64,000 bases of DNA from an uncultured Clostridia bacterium (GTDB lineage Bacteria; Bacillota; Clostridia; Oscillospirales; Ruminococcaceae), in the NCBI GenBank assembly GCA_937906945.1, contig CALCUE010000016.1, positions 31,901 to 95,900 on the forward strand, in the 5' to 3' direction. The notes beneath the pieces were generated by a model that saw only the letters and a list, made by a program, of their open reading frames with translations, searched no databases and was not told where the DNA came from. Every line of letters starts with the position of its first letter. Position 1 is the stretch's first letter. This document shows, one piece after another, positions 30,611 to 39,385 of the stretch. Made by a program: the position numbers and the translations under genes.

Positions 30611-33442
30611 TTATTTTCTCTCCTCAAGGATCGGTTTCAAGAATTGTCCGGTATAAGAGCGCTCGCAGGCGGCCACTTCTTCCGGCGTTCCGGCCACGAC
30701 CAATGTACCGCCGTCGTCGCCGCCTTCCGGTCCAAGGTCGATAAGGTAATCGGCAACCTTGATAACGTCGAGGTTGTGCTCAATGAGAACGACGGTATTG
30801 CCGCCTTCAACAAGCTTCTGCAAAACCTCGATCAGCTTATGGACGTCCGCCGTATGAAGACCGGTGGTGGGCTCGTCCAAAATATAGACCGTCTTGCCCG
30901 TAGGCCGTTTGGCCAGTTCCGTCGCCAGCTTCACCCGCTGCGCTTCGCCGCCGGAAAGGGTCGTCGCCTGCTGACCGAGGGTCACGTAACCGAGGCCCAC
31001 TTCCTGTAAAACCTCGATTTTCCGTCGGATCTTCGGCACGTTATCGAAAAACGCCAACGCCTCCTCCACCGTCATATCCAAAACGTCGCTGATGTTTTTG
31101 CCTTTATAATGGACTTCCAACGTCTCCCGGTTATAACGTTTGCCCTTGCAGGCTTCGCAGGGTACGAAAATATTGGGCAGAAAGTGCATTTCGATCTCGA
31201 TGATGCCGTCACCTTCGCAGGCTTCGCACCGTCCGCCGCGAACGTTAAAGGAATAGCGTCCGGCGTTGTAGCCACGGGCTTTGGATTCCGCCGTTTCGGC
31301 GAAAAGGTTCCGGATATCGGTGAAAACGCCGGTATAGGTCGCCGGGTTGGAACGGGGCGTCCGTCCGATAGGCGACTGGTCGATGCAGATGACCTTGTCG
31401 AGGTTTTCCTCCCCGTCGATACCGTCGCATTTCCCGGGGATATATTTGGCGCGGTTCAGATCCCGGGCCAGCGTCTTATAAAGAATTTCATTGACGAGGG
31501 AGCTTTTTCCGGAACCGGAGACGCCGGTCACCACCGTGAAGGTGCCAAGCGGGAACGTGATATCCAGATTTTTGAGGTTGTTTTCCCGCGCGCCGCGCAC
31601 GGTGAGCATCTTTCCGTTGCCGGGACGGCGTTTTTCCGGAATTTCGATCTTTTTCCGCCCGGAAAGATAGGCGCCGGTGATGGAGTTCGGGCAGTCAATG
31701 ATGTCCTGTACCGTACCGGAGCAGACGATCTCGCCGCCGTGAATACCGGCGCCGGGACCGATATCGACGATATGGTCGGCAGCGAGCATGGTGTCCGTGT
31801 CGTGCTCAACGACGATGACCGTGTTGCCGAGGTCCCGAAGCCGTTTCAGCGTAGCGATCAGTTTTTCGTTGTCCCGCTGATGAAGACCGATGCTCGGCTC
31901 GTCCAGAATATAAAGAACGCCCATCAGCGAGGAACCGATCTGCGTCGCCAACCGGATGCGCTGCGATTCGCCGCCGGAAAGGGTCGAGGCGTTCCGGGAA
32001 AGGGTCAGATATTCCAGTCCCACGTTTTTTAGAAAACCGAGCCGAGCCTTGACCTCTTTCAAAATCAGGTGGGAGATCATTTCCTCCCGCTCGCTAAGCT
32101 TCAGATTTTCAACGAAATCATAGGCCTGCCGCACGGACATTTTCGTAAAATCGCTGATGTTGATGCCGCCGACGGTGACGCCGAGGGACACCTTTTTAAG
32201 TCGTTCGCCGTGACATTCGGGGCAGTCCACCGCTCGCATCTGCAAAGCGATCTCTTCCCGCATCCACTCGCTGTTGGTATCCCGAAAGCGTCGCTCCAGG
32301 TTGTTGATCACGCCCTCGAAATCGGTGCTGAAATAGCCGTGCATGCTGTCGCTTTCCCTCTTCACCATCAGCTTTTTGCCTTTGGTTCCGTAAAGAAGGA
32401 TATCAATGATTTCTTTCGAAAGTTCCCTGACCGGAACGTCCAGGGAAAAATGATATTCCTCGGCCAAAGCGTCGTAATAGTTCTGAGCGATGCCGCCTTC
32501 GTAATAATACCAACCGGAAGCGTGGATGGCGCCTTCCCGGATGGACAGATTTTTGTTCGGAATGACAAGATCCGGATCGACCCGCATGAAAACGCCGAGA
32601 CCGGTGCATTTTTCACAGGCGCCGAAGGGGTTGTTGAACGAGAACATCCGGGGCGAAAGCTCCTCGATGGAAACGCCGTGTTCCGGGCAGGCGTAATTCT
32701 GCGAAAACAGAAGATCCTCCCCGTCCAGCACGTTGACGACGACCAGACCGCCGCTTTGGAGCATGACCGTCTCCAACGAATCGGTCAACCGGGAACGGAT
32801 TTCCGGCTTAATAATAAGGCGGTCCACCACGATCTCAATGGTGTGCTTTTTATTTTTATCGAGAACAATGTCCTCGGAAAGGTCATAGATGATCCCGTCG
32901 ATCCGGGCACGAACGAAGCCGCTTTTCCGGGCTCCATCCAGCTCCTTGATATGTTCGCCTTTCCGTCCCCGGATGATCGGCGCTAAAAGCTGGATCTTGG
33001 TACCCTCCGGAAGCTCCAGAATGGTATCCACGATCTGATCGACGGTCTGCTGTTTGATCTCCCGTCCGCAGATCGGGCAGTGTGGAATGCCGATCCGGGC
33101 ATAGAGAAGCCGCAGATAGTCATAAATTTCCGTCACCGTACCGACGGTGGAACGGGGGTTCTTGCTCGTGTTTTTCTGGTCGATGGAAATGCTCGGCGAA
33201 AGACCGTCGATGGAATCGACGTCCGGTTTTTCCATCATGCCGAGGAACATCCGGGCGTAGGAGGAAAGACTCTCCATATAGCGGCGCTGGCCGTCGGCAA
33301 AGATGGTATCGAACGCCAGCGAGCTTTTTCCTGAACCGGAAAGACCGGTGAAAACAATGAGTTTATCCCTCGGAATGGTCAGATCCACGTTCTTGAGATT
33401 GTGCTCCCTTGCCCCTTTTATGACGATGGAATTTTGATTCAT
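30611..33442 (-). CDS. uvrA: Excinuclease ABC subunit A
   Basis: A 943-residue UvrA, the damage-scanning ATPase of nucleotide excision repair. Both ABC modules are seen: Walker A TGLSGSGKSSLAFDT and later TGVSGSGKSSLV, signature motifs TLSGGESQRIRLA and TLSGGEAQRVKLA, with zinc-finger Cys pairs (CPICG, CEKCTG, CPECHGERL, CEACEGDG, CEACKGKRY). The ATG at 33442 is chosen because GGAGG stands 9 bp before it; the frame is open further upstream but without a start signal. It begins inside the 3' end of uvrB, with 80 bp of overlap. Confidence 0.97.
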   Translation of the reverse strand: MNQNSIVIKGAREHNLKNVDLTIPRDKLIVFTGLSGSGKSSLAFDTIFADGQRRYMESLSSYARMFLGMMEKPDVDSIDGLSPSISIDQKNTSKNPRSTVGTVTEIYDYLRLLYARIGIPHCPICGREIKQQTVDQIVDTILELPEGTKIQLLAPIIRGRKGEHIKELDGARKSGFVRARIDGIIYDLSEDIVLDKNKKHTIEIVVDRLIIKPEIRSRLTDSLETVMLQSGGLVVVNVLDGEDLLFSQNYACPEHGVSIEELSPRMFSFNNPFGACEKCTGLGVFMRVDPDLVIPNKNLSIREGAIHASGWYYYEGGIAQNYYDALAEEYHFSLDVPVRELSKEIIDILLYGTKGKKLMVKRESDSMHGYFSTDFEGVINNLERRFRDTNSEWMREEIALQMRAVDCPECHGERLKKVSLGVTVGGINISDFTKMSVRQAYDFVENLKLSEREEMISHLILKEVKARLGFLKNVGLEYLTLSRNASTLSGGESQRIRLATQIGSSLMGVLYILDEPSIGLHQRDNEKLIATLKRLRDLGNTVIVVEHDTDTMLAADHIVDIGPGAGIHGGEIVCSGTVQDIIDCPNSITGAYLSGRKKIEIPEKRRPGNGKMLTVRGARENNLKNLDITFPLGTFTVVTGVSGSGKSSLVNEILYKTLARDLNRAKYIPGKCDGIDGEENLDKVICIDQSPIGRTPRSNPATYTGVFTDIRNLFAETAESKARGYNAGRYSFNVRGGRCEACEGDGIIEIEMHFLPNIFVPCEACKGKRYNRETLEVHYKGKNISDVLDMTVEEALAFFDNVPKIRRKIEVLQEVGLGYVTLGQQATTLSGGEAQRVKLATELAKRPTGKTVYILDEPTTGLHTADVHKLIEVLQKLVEGGNTVVLIEHNLDVIKVADYLIDLGPEGGDDGGTLVVAGTPEEVAACERSYTGQFLKPILEERK

Positions 33443-35408
33443 ACTGGATATCCTCCATTTCGTCGCGCAGTTTTTTGATACGGTCACGCAGATAGGCCGC
33501 GTGCTCAAATTCCAGAATTTTCGACGCTTCGTGCATCTCTTTGGTCAGACGGCGGATCTCCTCCTCCGTCTCTTTATAAGTCATGCGCTTGCGCGCGCCG
33601 TCTTCGGCCTTTTTGCCGGAGATCTCAATGATGTCGCGCACGTCTTTTTTGATGGTCTTCGGAACGATGCCGTGCTCCTTGTTATAAGCGTCCTGAATTT
33701 TCCGCCGCCGTTCCGTCTCCCGAATGGCGTGTTCCATGCTTTCCGTCACCGTGTCGGCGTACATAATGACCTTGCCCTCGGCGTTTCTCGCCGCACGACC
33801 GATCGTCTGGATAAGGGACGTTTCGCTTCGCAAAAAGCCCTCTTTATCGGCGTCGAGGATGGCGACAAGGCTGACTTCCGGGATATCAAGACCCTCCCTC
33901 AAAAGGTTGATGCCGCAAAGCACGTCAAATTCTCCCAAACGCAGATCCCGGATGATCTCCATTCGCTCGATGGTGTCGATGTCGTGGTGCATATACCGCA
34001 CTTTAACGCCCATCTGGGAGAGGTATTCCGTCAGGTTTTCCGCCATTTTTTTCGTCAAGGTCGTAATGAGCGTCCGCTCCTTTTTTTCCACCCGCATATT
34101 GATCTCGGAAAGCAGATCTTCGATCTGCCCCTCCACCGGGCGCACGCTGATCTCCGGATCCAAAAGACCCGTCGGGCGGATGACCTGCTCCACAAGCTGG
34201 GTGCTCCGTTCCTTTTCATAGTCGCCCGGCGTCGCGCTGACATAGACGATCTGGTTGAGTTTTCCCTCAAATTCCTCAAAGGTCAGCGGCCGGTTATCCA
34301 GCGCCGACGGAAGGCGGAATCCGTAATTGATGAGGTTTTCTTTTCGGGAACGGTCACCGCCGGCCATGGCTCTCACCTGCGGCAGTGTGACGTGGCTTTC
34401 GTCGATGAACAGAACGAAATCCTCCGGAAAATAATCCAGAAGCGTTGTCGGGCAAGAACCCGGCGCTCTTCCGGAAAGGACACGGGAATAGTTCTCAATG
34501 CCCTTGCAGAAGCCGACTTCCGTCATCATCTCAACGTCATAGGCGGTCCGTTCCGCGATGCGCTGCGCTTCGATCAGTTTTCCTTCCTCCCGGAAGTATT
34601 TGACCCGTTCCTCACATTCCTCTTCGATCTCCACGATGGCTTTCTGCATTTTTTCCTTCGGCACGATATAGTGGGAAGCCGGATAGATGGAAACGTGGGC
34701 CAACGTACCCTTGACTTCGCCGGTCACATCGTGGATCTCGGTGATACGATCCACCTCGTCGCCGAAAAATTCCACCCGGATGATGGTGTCGGTGGAATAA
34801 GCCGGATAGATCTCAATAACGTCACCCCGGACCCGGAACTTGTTGCGGACAAGGTTCATGTCGTTCCGCTCGTACTGCATATTGACGAGCTGACGGATCA
34901 CGTCGTCCCGTTCCTTTTTCATGCCGGGACGAAGAGAAATGACCATGGTGCGGTAGTCGATCGGGTCACCGAGGGTATAGATACAGGAGACGGACGCCAC
35001 AATGATGACGTCGCGGCGTTCGGAAAGCGCCGCCGTTGCCGAATGGCGCAGTTTTTCAATCTCATCGTTGATGTCGCTGGTCTTTTCAATATAGGTGTCG
35101 GTACTGGCGATATACGCCTCCGGCTGATAATAATCGTAATAAGAAACGAAATATTCGACGGCGTTCTCCGGGAAAAACTCTTTGAATTCGCTGCAAAGCT
35201 GCGCCGCCAGGGTCTTATTGTGAGAAAGGACGATGGTCGGGCGGTTGATCTTTTCAATAACGCTTGCCATGGTGAAGGTCTTGCCGGAACCGGTGATACC
35301 GAGAAGGGTCTGTTCCTTGTCGCCGCGCTCCAAACCTTCCACCAGTTTTTCAATGGCCTGCGGCTGGTCGCCGGTGGCTTTGAAGGGAGATACCAGCTTA
35401 AAATCCAA
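33363..35408 (-). CDS. uvrB: Excinuclease ABC subunit B
   Basis: A 681-residue UvrB. Walker A is GITGSGKT, the beta-hairpin region is EYFVSYYDYYQPEAYIASTDTYIEK-like, with DESHVTLPQ and QTIGRAARN helicase motifs, and the C-terminal UVR domain ends FEHAAYLRDRIKKLRDEM. The C-terminus is about 25 residues longer than usual (basic, QERGSDHSEG) because it runs into uvrA. The TTG at 35408 is preferred: AGAAGG stands 9 bp upstream, and the promoter at 35457-35485 leaves a 42-nt leader. An ATG at 35435 is possible. Confidence 0.95.
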   Translation of the reverse strand: MDFKLVSPFKATGDQPQAIEKLVEGLERGDKEQTLLGITGSGKTFTMASVIEKINRPTIVLSHNKTLAAQLCSEFKEFFPENAVEYFVSYYDYYQPEAYIASTDTYIEKTSDINDEIEKLRHSATAALSERRDVIIVASVSCIYTLGDPIDYRTMVISLRPGMKKERDDVIRQLVNMQYERNDMNLVRNKFRVRGDVIEIYPAYSTDTIIRVEFFGDEVDRITEIHDVTGEVKGTLAHVSIYPASHYIVPKEKMQKAIVEIEEECEERVKYFREEGKLIEAQRIAERTAYDVEMMTEVGFCKGIENYSRVLSGRAPGSCPTTLLDYFPEDFVLFIDESHVTLPQVRAMAGGDRSRKENLINYGFRLPSALDNRPLTFEEFEGKLNQIVYVSATPGDYEKERSTQLVEQVIRPTGLLDPEISVRPVEGQIEDLLSEINMRVEKKERTLITTLTKKMAENLTEYLSQMGVKVRYMHHDIDTIERMEIIRDLRLGEFDVLCGINLLREGLDIPEVSLVAILDADKEGFLRSETSLIQTIGRAARNAEGKVIMYADTVTESMEHAIRETERRRKIQDAYNKEHGIVPKTIKKDVRDIIEISGKKAEDGARKRMTYKETEEEIRRLTKEMHEASKILEFEHAAYLRDRIKKLRDEMEDIQYESKFHRHKRGKGAQSQERGSDHSEG

Positions 35409-35456
35409 TGTTTTTCGCCTTCTTTCATCGAACATTCGTTCTTTTTCGTATCCTTT

Positions 35457-35485
35457 ATTGTAACATATTATCCGAAACTTGTCAA
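35457..35485 (-). promoter_or_regulatory. Promoter of uvrB-uvrA
   Basis: Minus strand TTGACA (35485-35480), 17 bp, TACAAT (35462-35457): near-consensus. No LexA-type box was recognised. Confidence 0.75.
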
Positions 35486-35526
35486 CGGTCATAGCCTGCC
35501 AATTTCTGTTCCCCACGGGCTTTTCC

Positions 35527-35555
35527 TTGACAAGTTTTCCCGTTTATACTATCCT
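35527..35555 (+). promoter_or_regulatory. Promoter of the tandem acetyltransferase gene
   Basis: TTGACA (35527-35532), 17 bp, TATCCT (35550-35555), 43 bp before the ATG at 35598. Confidence 0.55.
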
Positions 35556-35597
35556 TTTAGTATCCGCTGAAAGACCTCCGCTTGAAAGGAGAATTCC

Positions 35598-36521
35598 ATG
35601 ATCCAATTTCGTGAGATCACCAGTCAAAACGTCTGGAAGATCGCCACACTTTCCGTTTACGAAGAACAAAAGGACTTCGTCGCCACCAATTTTGAAAGCC
35701 TTGCCGAGGCCTACGCCTACCGCAACGAAGGTTTCTTTGCCTGGCCTCTTGCCATCTATGACGGCGAAACGCCCGTCGGTTTTCTGATGTTCGGCTATGG
35801 GAACTCCGATCCGGAGGATCCGCCCATTGCCAAAGGCAATTACTGCCTGGTCCGGCTGATGCTCGACAAGACCCAACAGGGCAAAGGCTATTTCACGCCT
35901 ATTATGAACGAAATCATCCAAACTCTTCGTGCTGAACCCGCCGGGAAAGCCGATTTTCTCTGGCTTTCCTATGAAAAAGAGAATACCCATGCCGCCGCGT
36001 TATATCATCGCGCCGGTTTCACCGAAAACGGTGAACTCTGCGGCGATGAGATCGTCGCCGTACGTCCCCTAAACGCCGCTCTCTGTGAAGACGTAGCCGA
36101 TCTTTCCGACGGCGAGATCTGTTTGCGCCTTACAAACTCCACCCCCGCCGTTCCAGAAAAAGGCTTCTTTCCCGCCTATAAGTTCAATATCTGCCTTGCC
36201 GACGGCACGCCCGTTGGCCGCTGTGACCTGCGTTTCGGTCACAACGTCAAAACCTATATCGGCGGCAACATCGGTTACAGCGTTGACGAGGCTTACCGCG
36301 GCCATCACTATGCCGCCAAAGCCTGCCGCCTGCTGTTTGGTCTTGCGAAGCGCCACGGTTTTGACCACCTGTTCATCACCTGCGACCCGGAAAACGTTCC
36401 GTCTTATAAAACTTGCGAAGCCGTCGGCGGAAAATTGCTTGAAATCGCCGACGTCCCGGAAGAGGACGACCTGTACGAACGGGGGATGCGAAAAGTCTGC
36501 GTCTTTCGCTTTGAACTGTAA
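35598..36521 (+). CDS. Tandem GNAT acetyltransferase
   Basis: A 307-residue protein with two GNAT domains. The first (about 1-155) has the acetyl-CoA loop near LMLDKTQQGKGYFTPIMNEI and a following YHRAGFTENGE motif; the second (about 165-307) has VDEAYRGHHYAAKACRLLFGLA and the TCDPENVPSYKTCEAVGGK segment. The first domain resembles SpeG/diamine and the second small-molecule GNATs. AAAGGAG is 8 bp before the ATG. It is monocistronic, between its promoter and a terminator. Substrates are unknown. Confidence 0.85.
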   Translation: MIQFREITSQNVWKIATLSVYEEQKDFVATNFESLAEAYAYRNEGFFAWPLAIYDGETPVGFLMFGYGNSDPEDPPIAKGNYCLVRLMLDKTQQGKGYFTPIMNEIIQTLRAEPAGKADFLWLSYEKENTHAAALYHRAGFTENGELCGDEIVAVRPLNAALCEDVADLSDGEICLRLTNSTPAVPEKGFFPAYKFNICLADGTPVGRCDLRFGHNVKTYIGGNIGYSVDEAYRGHHYAAKACRLLFGLAKRHGFDHLFITCDPENVPSYKTCEAVGGKLLEIADVPEEDDLYERGMRKVCVFRFEL

Positions 36522-36528
36522 AACGTGT

Positions 36529-36562
36529 AAAAAAATACCGGCCATAAGGCCGGTATTTTTTT
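36529..36562. terminator. Bidirectional terminator
   Basis: AAAAAATACCGGCC / GGCCGGTATTTTTT with an ATAA loop, between converging genes. Confidence 0.88.
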
Positions 36563-37019
36563 ACGCGATAAACGCCAGTTCAAATTCCTCGCAAAGAAGT
36601 AAAAGATCCTCCGAAAAATCGAGTCCGTATTCCTCACACTGTTTTTGGAAGCGTTCCCGATGGAGCTTCTGCCATTTTTCAAGGCTCAGATCACCTTCGC
36701 CCTCTTTGGCGGCAAACTCCTCGTCGATCTCGCTGAATTTTTTCGTATAGACGGCGGTATCCTTGATGATAAAAAGCGGTTCTTCGTCGCTGTCCAGAAT
36801 GATCGCGTAATCGCCAACCTCCGGAATTTTTTCTTCATCCAAAGCGAAGGTCTCGTAAATGCTGGAGTTCGCCGTTTTGATCTTCGCCTGCACCAATGAA
36901 GCCAGTCGGTTGCATCCCTTTTCCCCGTTCAGAAACTGCCAGACGGTATAATGAAGCGTCGTCGGGTCCAGATCCAGATTGTGGTCGCAAAACGCTTCCC
37001 AAAGTTCCTCTGCTGTCAT
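36561..37019 (-). CDS. ASCH-domain protein
   Basis: 152 residues that match the bacterial ASCH domain: a VGDYAIILDSDEEPLFIIKDTAVYTKKFSEID stretch with the usual KWQKLHRERF helix. The ASCH beta-barrel is thought to bind RNA. A GGAGG site precedes the ATG. It is the last gene of the trxB-nadE-HD-ASCH operon, 13 bp after the HD gene. The biological target is unknown. Confidence 0.8.
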   Translation of the reverse strand: MTAEELWEAFCDHNLDLDPTTLHYTVWQFLNGEKGCNRLASLVQAKIKTANSSIYETFALDEEKIPEVGDYAIILDSDEEPLFIIKDTAVYTKKFSEIDEEFAAKEGEGDLSLEKWQKLHRERFQKQCEEYGLDFSEDLLLLCEEFELAFIA

Positions 37020-37032
37020 TTTTTCTGCCTCC

Positions 37033-37611
37033 TTATGCCTTCATTTCACCCTGCTCGGAAAGATAGGTCGCTTCCAGATCGGCCATGTGAAGAAGTACCG
37101 CCAGCGGATACTGTTCATAGGCGTGGCTGATGGTGTAGCCTCCGGCTTTGGCCGTGTCGTCAAAACCGCCCATGTGCCAGCGGATGGCGACGGCCTCCTC
37201 TTCCGAAAGCCGCAGGAACCGTTCGATGACGAACACGGATTTTTCGCCGTGCCCGAAGGGGAACTGATCCTCCACGGTGTAGTAAGGCTTCTGCTCCCAT
37301 TGTCCCCGCTCGTTCTTCACGTTGCGAAGGCTGATGGAATAAAAATTGGCTTTGCAGATATCATGCAAAAGGCCGCAGATGGCGACGGTCTCCGGGCTGA
37401 ACCGCTCGCCGTACTCGGCGCAGCGTTTTTTCAGCAGCTTATAAACGTTAAGGCTGTGTTTCACAAGACCGCCCTCAAAGGCGCAGTGATATTTGGTCGA
37501 AGCCGGCGCCAGAAAGAAATCGGACGAGGTCAGCCATTGCAAAAGGGCGTCCGCGCCGGGACGTTTGATATTTTCTTTGAAAATCTCGATAAATTCCTGT
37601 TTTTCGCCCAA
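37033..37611 (-). CDS. HD-domain phosphohydrolase-like protein
   Basis: 192 residues with an HD core: H in GGLVKHSLNVYKLL, and CGLLHDICKANFY providing the HD pair. A large insert precedes the H-x-aromatic segment. Members of this clostridial group hydrolyse phosphates or nucleotides. The TTG start has GGAGG 8 bp upstream and 3 bp after the nadE stop, so it is co-translated with nadE; ASCH follows 13 bp later. The substrate is unknown. Confidence 0.82.
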   Translation of the reverse strand: MGEKQEFIEIFKENIKRPGADALLQWLTSSDFFLAPASTKYHCAFEGGLVKHSLNVYKLLKKRCAEYGERFSPETVAICGLLHDICKANFYSISLRNVKNERGQWEQKPYYTVEDQFPFGHGEKSVFVIERFLRLSEEEAVAIRWHMGGFDDTAKAGGYTISHAYEQYPLAVLLHMADLEATYLSEQGEMKA

Positions 37612-37614
37612 AAC

Positions 37615-38355
37615 TCAGTCCTCCGTTTCCGGTTTTTGGAACGTGGCCGCCGGATGGCGCTTGTGTTCCGAAACTCTGTGGTACCGGTCGATGATGGCTT
37701 TCGACGCCTCATCGGTCGTGCCCGTCGTAATATATTCGTCGATGGCCTTATAAGTGACGCCCATCTCCTTTTCGTCGGTCTGTCCTTCAAAAAGTCCGGC
37801 GGAAGGCGCCTTCTCGATGATGGTGGAAGGCGCTTTCAGATAGCGCAGAAACGCGAAGACCTCCGTTGCCGTCAGATCAGCGATGGGGTTGACGTCAAAA
37901 GCGCCGTCGCCCCATTTGGTGAAATACCCCATATAGATCTCACTGCGGTTGCCAGTGCCGACCACCAGATAGTTTTTCGTCTGCGCGATGGTATAAAGCG
38001 TCGTCATCCGAAGGCGGGGCGCGATATTGCTTTTCGCCGCGTCGGAAGCCTCCAGCGAAAGGGCCTCCAAAAGAGCCTCTCTTGCCGGGGTCAGGTCCAC
38101 CGTTTCCATCGGAATGGAAAAGCTTTCCGCCAACCGTTTGGCGTCGTCAATATCCTCTCCGAAATTCCGTTTGGAATGGCAGGGCATGGCCACCGCCAGC
38201 ACGTTTTCCGTCGCCATTTTGCAGAGAATGCCGACCAATGCGCTGTCCTTGCCGCCGCTGTTGCCGAAGATAAGACCACAGGCGTGCGCCTCCGCCATTT
38301 TATTTTTCAGGAATTCGACCCGCTCCCGGGTCTCCTGTTCAAAATTCCGTTCCAT
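37615..38355 (-). CDS. nadE: NH3-dependent NAD+ synthetase
   Basis: A 246-residue enzyme that makes NAD+ from nicotinate-adenine dinucleotide, ATP and ammonia. The PP-loop is SGGKDS near residue 33 and the GTGNRSE and YFTKWGDG segments bind substrate. No glutaminase domain is present, so ammonia is the likely donor. ATG at 38355 shares one base with the trxB stop (TAATG), giving tight translational coupling. The pairing with thioredoxin reductase suggests a redox-cofactor operon. Confidence 0.92.
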   Translation of the reverse strand: MERNFEQETRERVEFLKNKMAEAHACGLIFGNSGGKDSALVGILCKMATENVLAVAMPCHSKRNFGEDIDDAKRLAESFSIPMETVDLTPAREALLEALSLEASDAAKSNIAPRLRMTTLYTIAQTKNYLVVGTGNRSEIYMGYFTKWGDGAFDVNPIADLTATEVFAFLRYLKAPSTIIEKAPSAGLFEGQTDEKEMGVTYKAIDEYITTGTTDEASKAIIDRYHRVSEHKRHPAATFQKPETED

Positions 38356-39269
38356 TATTTTTCCGCCTTTCCGCGAACAAAGCGAAACGCCGCTGTCGCG
38401 GCTACCGCTCCGTCCGCCGCCGCTGTTACCAGCTGACGCAATTCTTTTTTTCGGGTATCGCCGGCGACAAAAACGCCGTCGATGTTGGTGAGGCAATCCT
38501 CTCCGGCGAGCACGTAGCCGTGCTCATCCAAAGCCAGATTTCCGAATGTGGCGTTATCCGGCGCGATCCCCACCGCGACAAACACCGCCGAAAGGGGAAT
38601 TTCCGTCACTTCTCCGCTCTTTTTGTCTTTTATAAGGGCGGCGGTGACGAATTTTTCGCCTTTGATTTCCTCCACCACCGAGTTTTTGAGCACCGTCACG
38701 TTCTCTTTGTTGAGCACCGGTTCTTTCAGCGCTTCGGAAGCGGAAAATTCGTCCTCCCGAACGATCAGGAATACTTTTTCGCAAATTCCGGAAAGATACG
38801 CCGCGTCCTCAAAGGCGGTGTCCCCGCCGCCGACCACGGCGACCGTTCTGTTCCGGAAAAACGCCCCGTCACAGGTGGCGCAATAGGAAACGCCCCGGCC
38901 TTCCAGTTCCTTTTCGCCTTTGGCGCCCAACTTCCGCCGAAAAGCGCCGTTCGCCAGAATGACCGTCTTTCCTTCATAAGCGCCCGATGACGTGGAAACC
39001 GTCTTGACTTCTCCGGAAAGCTCGGCTCCCGTCACCCGCTCCATGACGATTTTCGCTCCGCAATCTTTGGCCTGCGTCAAAAGCGCCATGGCGTAATCGT
39101 AACCGGACACCTTCGGAAGCGCCGGATAGTTGGCGATCTCCGGCGAGGAGACGATTTTACCACCGGGCGTTCCCTGTTCAAAAACCGTGCAGGAAAGGCC
39201 GGCTCTTCGCGCGTAAATGGCGGCGGTCAGCCCCGCCGTTCCGGCTCCGATGATCAGAACATCTTCCAC
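38355..39269 (-). CDS. trxB: Thioredoxin reductase
   Basis: A 304-residue flavoprotein. FAD binding is IGAGTAGLTAAIYA, the redox-active disulfide is CATC (about 131-134), and the NAD(P) motif is VVGGGDTAFEDA; the ending FVAGDTRKKELRQLVTAAADGA is the second FAD segment. It reduces thioredoxin with NADPH. The start is GTG at 39269 after GGAGG, and a promoter lies at 39303-39331. The insertion of a Lys/Arg in the last motif (usual FAAGD) is a mild deviation. Confidence 0.93.
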   Translation of the reverse strand: MEDVLIIGAGTAGLTAAIYARRAGLSCTVFEQGTPGGKIVSSPEIANYPALPKVSGYDYAMALLTQAKDCGAKIVMERVTGAELSGEVKTVSTSSGAYEGKTVILANGAFRRKLGAKGEKELEGRGVSYCATCDGAFFRNRTVAVVGGGDTAFEDAAYLSGICEKVFLIVREDEFSASEALKEPVLNKENVTVLKNSVVEEIKGEKFVTAALIKDKKSGEVTEIPLSAVFVAVGIAPDNATFGNLALDEHGYVLAGEDCLTNIDGVFVAGDTRKKELRQLVTAAADGAVAATAAFRFVRGKAEK

Positions 39270-39302
39270 TTGGATTCCTCCTCATGAACGAACTATAAAA
39301 AT

Positions 39303-39331
39303 AGTATATCACACCTATGGAAATTTTACAA
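39303..39331 (-). promoter_or_regulatory. Promoter of the trxB-nadE-HD-ASCH operon
   Basis: Minus strand TTGTAA (39331-39326), 17 bp, TATACT (39308-39303). Confidence 0.65.
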
Positions 39332-39385
39332 TTTCAGTGGTAAAATAAATTTATCGTATTTCCGCTTTTTCAGGAGGAACCTACC

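Noticed and set aside
33501..35570. 689-codon plus-strand frame over uvrB
   Set aside because: It is antisense to the conserved UvrB; long open shadows are expected at this codon usage.
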